A stretch of DNA of 11,282 bases. Origin: Bryobacteraceae bacterium (lineage in GTDB: Bacteria > Acidobacteriota > Terriglobia > Bryobacterales > Bryobacteraceae). The notes beneath the pieces are model-generated. The model saw only the letters and a program-made list of their open reading frames with translations. It ran no database searches and was not told where the DNA came from. The DNA lies in the NCBI GenBank assembly GCA_025350445.1, contig JANXXV010000119.1, positions 1-11,282 of the forward strand. Direction: 5' to 3'. A program made the position numbers and the translations under genes. Below, piece after piece: positions 6,400-11,282 of this stretch. Each line of letters opens with the position of its first letter. Position 1 is the stretch's first letter.

Positions 6400-7908
6400 C
6401 TAGTCGAACCAGGGTAGGAAGCTAATCAGCGGAAGAACATCCGTTCCCTGAAGGCGTACGGCATCCAGTTTCCGGGGTGAGATGCGCAGCAGACTCAGAA
6501 CGGTGGGTGCGATCTGAATGGTCTGGACCGGCGAGGTCACCGTCTTCATTCCGACGCCCGGGATAGCTACCAGAAGCGGCACATGCGTATCGTTTTCTCC
6601 GAAGCCGCCGTGCTCCGCCAACACTGTGCTGCCGAGCGTTGGCTCATAGTTCAGGCCTGTGTTGGCCACCACCACGATGTCCGGGACAGCCGGGTCCACC
6701 AGCGGGTCGGGGAAGAGCAACTTTAAGGATGCACCCGAGAGAACCTGCCCGATTCCGGCGAGGTTTTGGTTGGAGACTTGCGTCAGGGCCGCCACTACCG
6801 CGGCCGTCTTGGACTGATCGGAGAGCCAGATGTAAGCATTGGATTTCTGGGTTATTTTGACCCCAAGCCCGGCCTGCACGCCATTCACGATGGCGGGAAT
6901 AACGGAAGTAAGAACCACGGTGCGCCGCGTTGGATCAAGCGCTGTCTCGCCGTGCTTGGCGGTAATAATGATGGCGGTGGAGTTGTATAGATTCTTAGTC
7001 TTCAACTCAGTCACCATGCGGCCGATAGCGGTGTCAACGTAGTTCAAGGCGTCCGTCATGGAGATGCTGGGTGTGCTTAGGCTGTCTACGTATCCGCCGG
7101 GCGCGTTCTTTTTGGCCGCGTTGATGATCTGGAAGTTCATTCCAAAAATGGCAGGAACAGGAGCGGTGACGGCGCCCGTGTGGTCCTTGCCGTCGATCTG
7201 GTTGATGATCGATACAACCCGGAGCTCATCGAAAGTTTTCGTCTTCAAGTTATCCGCGAGTGTGTTGTTAAAGGCGATCTCCGGAACGTACAGATCATCC
7301 ACTCCAGTGCCGGATGGACCGTTCAGGAAGTCGTAGGAAGGCCGCTTTTCCGAGTATGCCGTCCGCTGGTGCGTGGCTTTGATAACTTCGAAAATCGTGT
7401 TTACCCGGAGCATATTATGCGGATAGACGGGCGTACATCCTTTCGCGGGATCTAACGGGAGTTTCGTTGGATCGATTCCACCGGCGTCCAGCAGAGTGGG
7501 GAATTTGTCGATGCCCTGCTTCAGATCGATCACGGTGCCCAGTTTTGCGCACGCGGAACCGGGAGGAGACCATTTCCGGTTGTAGGCGTCGTCGTAGTAC
7601 ATTCCCGTCACGGACGGCGTTCCGCCAGTGACAATGCCCGCCATTGCTGGAATGGAATCCGACGGTTTGGTCGTAGAAGCGTTCGTGTAGTTATACCCGT
7701 TCTGGCTAAGTGTAGCCAGGGTAGAGCCGGGATTACTTGCAATGTAGTTAGCGAGATCTAACGAGTGCATACCGTCGACACTGATCAGCAGGACGCGTTT
7801 TGTCTTGAAGTCGTTCAGGAAGTCCTGAAAGAAGTCAGCGTACAGGTTGGATACTGCGGCAGTCGAGAGGCAGCAACAGACCGCGAGATACTTTAGATGA
7901 ACCTTCAT
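6400..7908 (-). CDS. Secreted alkaline-phosphatase-superfamily phosphodiesterase
   Basis: A ~502-residue product of the type I phosphodiesterase/nucleotide pyrophosphatase branch of the alkaline phosphatase superfamily, exported by a signal peptide (MKVHLKYLAVCCCLSTAAVS). Seen in order: the first metal Asp in VLLISVDGMHS (D45); the nucleophile region TTKPSDSIPAMAGIVTG, where a Ser or Thr around residues 79-85 should attack phosphate; a likely second-metal segment QIDGKDHTGA (~238-246); ITAKHGE (H319), where most relatives have S-D-H-G; and AEHGGFGENDTHVPL (H433) near the C-terminus. The family hydrolyses phosphodiester or phosphonate bonds, and the substrate here is unknown. ATG at 7908 is preferred because AAGGA lies 8 nt upstream. 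The in-frame ATG at 7914 would be only 2 nt from it. It appears to be a single-gene unit. Confidence 0.85.
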   Translation of the reverse strand: MKVHLKYLAVCCCLSTAAVSNLYADFFQDFLNDFKTKRVLLISVDGMHSLDLANYIASNPGSTLATLSQNGYNYTNASTTKPSDSIPAMAGIVTGGTPSVTGMYYDDAYNRKWSPPGSACAKLGTVIDLKQGIDKFPTLLDAGGIDPTKLPLDPAKGCTPVYPHNMLRVNTIFEVIKATHQRTAYSEKRPSYDFLNGPSGTGVDDLYVPEIAFNNTLADNLKTKTFDELRVVSIINQIDGKDHTGAVTAPVPAIFGMNFQIINAAKKNAPGGYVDSLSTPSISMTDALNYVDTAIGRMVTELKTKNLYNSTAIIITAKHGETALDPTRRTVVLTSVIPAIVNGVQAGLGVKITQKSNAYIWLSDQSKTAAVVAALTQVSNQNLAGIGQVLSGASLKLLFPDPLVDPAVPDIVVVANTGLNYEPTLGSTVLAEHGGFGENDTHVPLLVAIPGVGMKTVTSPVQTIQIAPTVLSLLRISPRKLDAVRLQGTDVLPLISFLPWFD

Positions 7909-7914
7909 TGTCAT

Positions 7915-8207
7915 TTTCCTTTGGCTTCCAAACTTTGGTAAGGGAACTTCAGCTCTAGTTCCTGAATCGGAAGATACGCGATTTGCGACACTGTAACAAT
8001 AGGCCTTCGGGGCTAAATGACCTTAGATTGGCCCATTGAATCAATGAGATACGAAAACGTAAGGTATTTTGAGAAACATTCTAGTTGAATTTTGTGCCTC
8101 CACCGCAGATATGGAGCCAATCCAGAGTGGGGTCTTCGTAACGTTAGCAGGTAGGAGGATTTCACGTACTCCCAACTAGTACACCCTAGATCGGGCTTGG
8201 TGTAGTG
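7915..8207. other. Intergenic region between phosphodiesterase and speA
   Basis: This 293-nt spacer separates two minus-strand genes. I see no open frame of note and no RNA gene. It is more AT-rich than the flanking genes and carries a candidate promoter for the phosphodiesterase (listed). No convincing terminator for speA is visible: the only inverted repeat near its end (GTACT 8166-8170 with AGTAC 8178-8182) is short and lacks a T-run. Confidence 0.6.
7971..7999 (-). promoter_or_regulatory. Candidate sigma-70 promoter of phosphodiesterase
   Basis: On the minus strand TTGTTA (7994-7999) and TATCTT (7971-7976) are separated by exactly 17 bp. Each matches its consensus at four of six positions. 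The start point would be near 7964, giving a leader of about 55 nt before the ATG at 7908. Called by eye. Confidence 0.35.
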
Positions 8208-10145
8208 TTAGTGCTCGCTTTGCACATTTTCCAAATAGGTGTAGCCGTGAAGGCCGTCTTCGTAGAATTTCAAGAGGCGGCCGGATTCTTCATAGCCGAT
8301 CTTTCCTTCTCGAAGAGCCTGTTCGACATCTTTACGGTATTGCTCGAGCAGAGCGGTGGATTTGAACTGGACGTAATCGAGCACCTCGCGGACGGTGTCG
8401 CCGGGGATTACCGCGTCGAGCATTACTTCCCCGGTTTCGCCCAGGCTGACGTGCACCGCGTTGGTGTCGCCGAACAAATTGTGCAGATCACCCAGAATTT
8501 CCTGGTAGGCGCCTAGGAGGAAAGCCCCTAGGAAGTAAGGTTCGCCGTTGAGGGAATGGAGCGGCAGAGTCTTCTTGACGTCCCGGCGGTCGATAAACTG
8601 ATCGACTTTGCCATCGGAATCGCAAGAGATATCACCGAGAACGGCATGGCGGGTTGGCGGCTCGTTCAGGCGGTGGATCGGCATGATGGGGAACAATTGC
8701 TTAATAGCCCAACTGTCCGGCATGCTCTGAAACAGGGAGAAGTTGCAGAAGTAGGTATCCGAGAGCAGGCTTTCGAGGCCTTCCAGCTCTTCCGGGAAAT
8801 AATCCAGATCCTTGGCGAGTTTCTGGATGCGATGGCAGATGGCCCAATAGAAGTTTTCGGCCAGACTGCGCTGCACCAGCGGGAGGTAACCGAGGCTGAA
8901 CAGGTTCAGCGCCGAATCCAGCGATTGCTGTGCGTCGTGAAAACTTTCGAGGAGGTTCTTATTGCTGAGCGAGCGGAACGTCTCCTGCAGATCGATGAGC
9001 GGCTGCTCGGCGTCTTCGGGCAGCTCCAGAGTAAGGTTTGGCTCCCCAAATCCGCTCACGCCCAGTACGTTGAATACCAGGGCGCTGTGATAGGCGGCAA
9101 CGGCGCGGCCGCTTTCGGTAATGATGGTGGGGTGCGGCACTTCGGCTTCGTCGCACACATTCTGGATATGGTAGACGATGTCGTTCGCATATTCCTGAAG
9201 CGTGTAGTTGACGCTGGATTCAAAGTCGGTTTGGGAGCCGTCGTAGTCCACGCCGAGCCCGCCGCCTACATCCATAAATTGCAGGCCCGCGCCGGCGCGC
9301 TTGAGTTCAACGTAAATCCGCACCGCTTCACTGACCGCAGCTTTCACCTGGCGGATGTTGGTGATCTGGCTGCCGAGATGGAAATGCAGCAGCACCAGAC
9401 AATCGGCCATACCGAGTTCGCGAAGCTGTTCCAGCGCGCGCAGGGCTTCGGTAACGGTAAGCCCGAACTTTGACCGGTAGCCGCCGGAGGACTTCCAGCG
9501 CCCCGATCCGCGGCTGGCAAGCTTGATACGAATTCCAATAGTGGGACGCACACCGACGCGAGCGGCGTGTTTGACGATGAGATCGAGTTCGGTGTATTTC
9601 TCGACTACCGGGGTGATCTGCCTGCCGATTTTCTTGGCATGCATCACCATCTCGATGTATTCGTCGTCTTTGAAACCGTTGCAAATGATGGGCGTCGCGT
9701 TGTTGGCGATCGCCATCACGGCCAGCAACTCGGGCTTGGAGCCCGCTTCCAGCCCAAATTCATAGGGCTGGCCGTATTGGAAAACTTCCTCAACCACCTG
9801 GCGCTGCTGGTTCACTTTGATGGGGAACACGCAGCAATACTTTCCCTGGTAGTTGTGTTCGGAAATTGCGCTTTGAAACGCGCCATGAATCTCGCCAAGG
9901 CGATGCTTTAGAATTTCGCCGAACCGCAGCAGGATGGGCGGAGCGATGCCGCGAAGGACCAGCTTGTCGAGAAGCTCTTTCAGATCGATCTTGCGGTTCT
10001 TCTCCTTGTTCGGGTGCACAAACAAGTGCCCGTTGTCGCCCACTGAGAAATAGCCCTTTCCCCATCTGGCTACATCGTAGAGTTCACTGGCATCGGTGGT
10101 GGTCCAACGCTCGGTTGGCTCGAAGATCTGGATTCCATCGGACAT
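8208..10145 (-). CDS. speA: Biosynthetic arginine decarboxylase
   Basis: This PLP-dependent enzyme converts arginine to agmatine and CO2, the first step of the agmatine route to putrescine and spermidine. At about 645 residues it has the normal length for SpeA (fold type III, alanine-racemase-like barrel). From the ATG at 10145: FPIKVNQQRQ holds the PLP-binding lysine K110; GLEAGSK follows; SGGYRSKFGL and HFHLGSQ (254-260) line the barrel; DVGGGLGVDY (292-301) and ITESGRAV (~342-349) bind cofactor phosphate. DISCDSDGK (C508) carries the conserved C-terminal cysteine expected near the active site of the partner subunit. A start at TTG 10157 is possible (AGGGAG 10 nt upstream), adding four residues. 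No speB, agmatine deiminase or transport gene is adjacent. A 20-bp palindrome lies upstream, in the divergent intergenic space. All key residues are present, so it should be active. Confidence 0.96.
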   Translation of the reverse strand: MSDGIQIFEPTERWTTTDASELYDVARWGKGYFSVGDNGHLFVHPNKEKNRKIDLKELLDKLVLRGIAPPILLRFGEILKHRLGEIHGAFQSAISEHNYQGKYCCVFPIKVNQQRQVVEEVFQYGQPYEFGLEAGSKPELLAVMAIANNATPIICNGFKDDEYIEMVMHAKKIGRQITPVVEKYTELDLIVKHAARVGVRPTIGIRIKLASRGSGRWKSSGGYRSKFGLTVTEALRALEQLRELGMADCLVLLHFHLGSQITNIRQVKAAVSEAVRIYVELKRAGAGLQFMDVGGGLGVDYDGSQTDFESSVNYTLQEYANDIVYHIQNVCDEAEVPHPTIITESGRAVAAYHSALVFNVLGVSGFGEPNLTLELPEDAEQPLIDLQETFRSLSNKNLLESFHDAQQSLDSALNLFSLGYLPLVQRSLAENFYWAICHRIQKLAKDLDYFPEELEGLESLLSDTYFCNFSLFQSMPDSWAIKQLFPIMPIHRLNEPPTRHAVLGDISCDSDGKVDQFIDRRDVKKTLPLHSLNGEPYFLGAFLLGAYQEILGDLHNLFGDTNAVHVSLGETGEVMLDAVIPGDTVREVLDYVQFKSTALLEQYRKDVEQALREGKIGYEESGRLLKFYEDGLHGYTYLENVQSEH

Positions 10146-10190
10146 TTTGACGTTCAACTCGTAATCGCTCCCTGAAACTGATATCCCTAG

Positions 10191-10210
10191 AATGATCGCA
10201 TGCGATCATT
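10191..10210. promoter_or_regulatory. Perfect 20-bp palindrome, candidate operator
   Basis: AATGATCGCATGCGATCATT reads identically on both strands, centred at 10200/10201. It lies between speA (-) and the divergent secreted-protein gene (+), and includes that gene's ATG at 10192. Its size and position suit a homodimeric repressor that could control both directions. An unrelated structural role cannot be excluded. No cognate regulator gene is in the window. Confidence 0.5.
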
Positions 10211-10734
10211 ACATTTTGATACGAACTTTTCTGGTTCTGGCGCTATTTTTCGCCGTGTGGTCCGGCGGTGCGGTTTATGGAGAAACCGCGATGCTGGAGT
10301 GCATTGCCGACATCTCCATTCCTTCAACCGATGGTCATGCGGTGGAGTTGCGGTTGCCGCAAGCGATTCTGATGAACTTCCGATTTGCCGCGGTCCGGGA
10401 TTGGGCGGTAACCAAGGCGACGCTGCTGCTGCATTTGGCGGGAGGAGATCCGCTGCGGTTGGTGGACGTGGCTACGATAGTGGCGGCATGGGATGAGAAG
10501 CCGGCGGGAAGCGTGGATATCCGGAAGTTGCAGTTTCTGAGCCATAAAGTGCAGAGCAAGCCGGACGGGTGGATCAGCATTGAGGTGGAACCGTCCCTGG
10601 TGGAGATGTTGACCGCGGGAAAAGGGACCGGCTTGGCGATTCGCGACCGCTCCACATCCCGCCAGCATACGATTCATTCGAGGGAGAGCGTGCAGTTTAT
10701 GCCGTACCTGATTGTGGAAGGGAGGCCACGCTAG
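10192..10734 (+). CDS. Secreted DNRLRE-like beta-sandwich protein
   Basis: The 180-residue product has an N-terminal signal peptide (ILIRTFLVLALFFAVWSGGAVYG, cleavage near residue 31). The rest resembles a DNRLRE/disaggregatase-related beta-sandwich domain. A line such as LMNFRFAAVRDWAVTKATLL matches the usual "L-x-F-d-l-s... v-t-s-A-t-L-x-L". The sequence IVAAWDEKP fits the "v-t-x-x-W-x-E" strand, GWISIEVEPSLVEML the "G-W-x-x-f-D-V-T-x-x-V" helix, and GLAIRD...HTIHSRES...PYLIV the closing strands. Such domains usually bind surfaces or carbohydrates; no catalytic residue is visible. The ATG at 10192 lies inside the palindrome and has no ribosome site. An in-frame TTG at 10216 just before the hydrophobic core is an alternative start. 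It diverges from speA and is followed 9 nt later by the SDR gene. Confidence 0.72.
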   Translation: MIACDHYILIRTFLVLALFFAVWSGGAVYGETAMLECIADISIPSTDGHAVELRLPQAILMNFRFAAVRDWAVTKATLLLHLAGGDPLRLVDVATIVAAWDEKPAGSVDIRKLQFLSHKVQSKPDGWISIEVEPSLVEMLTAGKGTGLAIRDRSTSRQHTIHSRESVQFMPYLIVEGRPR

Positions 10735-10737
10735 AAT
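10732..10737 (+). promoter_or_regulatory. TAGAAT -10-like box before the SDR gene
   Basis: TAGAAT overlaps the stop codon of the secreted-protein gene and ends 6 nt before the SDR ATG at 10744. The nearest Shine-Dalgarno-like GGGAGG is about 18 nt from the ATG, too far for normal use. A leaderless transcript starting at the ATG is plausible; co-transcription with the upstream gene is equally possible. Confidence 0.3.
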
Positions 10738-10743
10738 TCGCTT

Positions 10744-11282
10744 ATGGGATTAGAAGGAAAGGTAGCACTGGTGACCGGGGCGAGCAAAGGCGTCGGGAAG
10801 GGAATTGCGCTGGATCTGGCGCGGAATGGCTGCGATGTCGCGGTGAACTTCCACTCCGACGCGGCGGGCGGCGCGGAGACGGTGCGGGAGATTGAGGCTT
10901 TGGGCCGGGCGGCTCTCGCGGTGAAGGCGAACGTGGGTGTCGCGGCCGATGTCGACTCGATGATGGCTGCGGTTCTGGCGCGGTTCGGAAAGCTGGATAT
11001 CCTGGTGAACAACGCTGGCGTGCAGACCTGGAAACCGCTGCTCGATTTGGAAGAAAGCGAGTGGGACCGGACCATCGACACGAATCTGAAGGGGTGCTTC
11101 CTTTGCACGCAGCGGGCGGCGCGGCATATGAAGGACCATGGCGGCGGACGCATTGTGAATATTGGGTCGGGATGCAATAAGCTGGCGTTTCCAAATCTGG
11201 TGGATTACACGGCTAGCAAGGGCGGCATTGAGATGCTGACTAAGGTGGCCGCGGCGGAATTGGGGAAGTACGGAATCACCGT
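10744..11282 (+). CDS. SDR-family NAD(P)-dependent oxidoreductase, 3' partial
   Basis: The first 179 codons of a classical short-chain dehydrogenase/reductase (normal length ~250) run off the window end. The Rossmann glycine motif TGASKGVGKG (11-20), NNAG (89-92), TNLKG (113-117, with the structural Asn), the catalytic serine in NIGSG (S142), and the Y-x3-K pair in YTASK (Y155, K159) are all present. The catalytic tetrad is therefore complete. VNFHSD after the second strand lacks the acidic residue typical of NAD specificity, so NADP(H) is more likely. Such enzymes reduce ketoacyl or sugar carbonyls or oxidise alcohols; the substrate cannot be told. The tail containing the substrate loop is missing only because of the window edge. 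Confidence 0.93.
   Translation, partial: MGLEGKVALVTGASKGVGKGIALDLARNGCDVAVNFHSDAAGGAETVREIEALGRAALAVKANVGVAADVDSMMAAVLARFGKLDILVNNAGVQTWKPLLDLEESEWDRTIDTNLKGCFLCTQRAARHMKDHGGGRIVNIGSGCNKLAFPNLVDYTASKGGIEMLTKVAAAELGKYGIT

Noticed and set aside
8166..8182. Terminator after speA
   Set aside because: Only a 5-bp stem with a 7-nt loop and no T-run.
8556..9473. 305-codon plus-strand open frame opposite speA
   Set aside because: It is the antisense shadow of the speA coding sequence. Its frame is open because of codon bias, and speA has full catalytic motifs.
10200..10496. 98-codon plus-strand frame with TAGAAT 6 nt before its ATG
   Set aside because: The spacing looks leaderless, but the protein has no family resemblance, whereas the overlapping frame from 10192 has a signal peptide and DNRLRE-like strands to its natural stop.

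Overview
The window looks like a chromosomal segment from a GC-rich soil-type Acidobacteriota, probably the Bryobacterales/Solibacter branch. I infer this from the secreted choice-of-anchor-D (ASH) repeat protein, the small Ig-like protein with a C-terminal Gly/Ala-rich membrane segment, a remnant of the large TonB-dependent receptor type expanded in that group, and the biosynthetic-type arginine decarboxylase. No rRNA, tRNA, CRISPR array or insertion sequence is visible.

Layout. Positions 1-306 hold no gene I can support, only a palindromic patch near 110-141. Positions 307-4084 hold three minus-strand genes for secreted proteins, transcribed in the order small Ig-like/TM-anchored protein (TTG start at 4084), beta-propeller-like protein, four-repeat ASH protein. 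Gaps of 33 and 16 nt suggest one operon. Positions 4213-5662 are a gene graveyard. The C-terminal ~360 codons of a large minus-strand protein abut the C-terminal ~115 codons of a plus-strand TonB-dependent receptor. Both lack their 5' parts, both carry in-frame stops, and the first also carries frameshifts including a 16-bp tandem duplication. A deletion between two divergent genes would explain this. Position 5722 onward carries an intact DinB-like protein (+), convergent with a secreted alkaline-phosphatase-superfamily phosphodiesterase (-), with a strong 13-bp-stem hairpin between them.

The right third holds speA, a biosynthetic arginine decarboxylase (-), that makes agmatine for polyamine synthesis. 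Divergent from it is a secreted DNRLRE-like beta-sandwich protein (+), followed 9 nt later by an SDR oxidoreductase cut by the window end. A perfect 20-bp palindrome sits in the 35-46 bp between speA and the divergent gene and is a good operator candidate.

The genes do not form one obvious pathway. The most coherent unit is the three-gene secreted-protein cluster, whose products may act together at the cell surface. The most unusual structure is the paired, truncated pseudogene block at 4213-5662.
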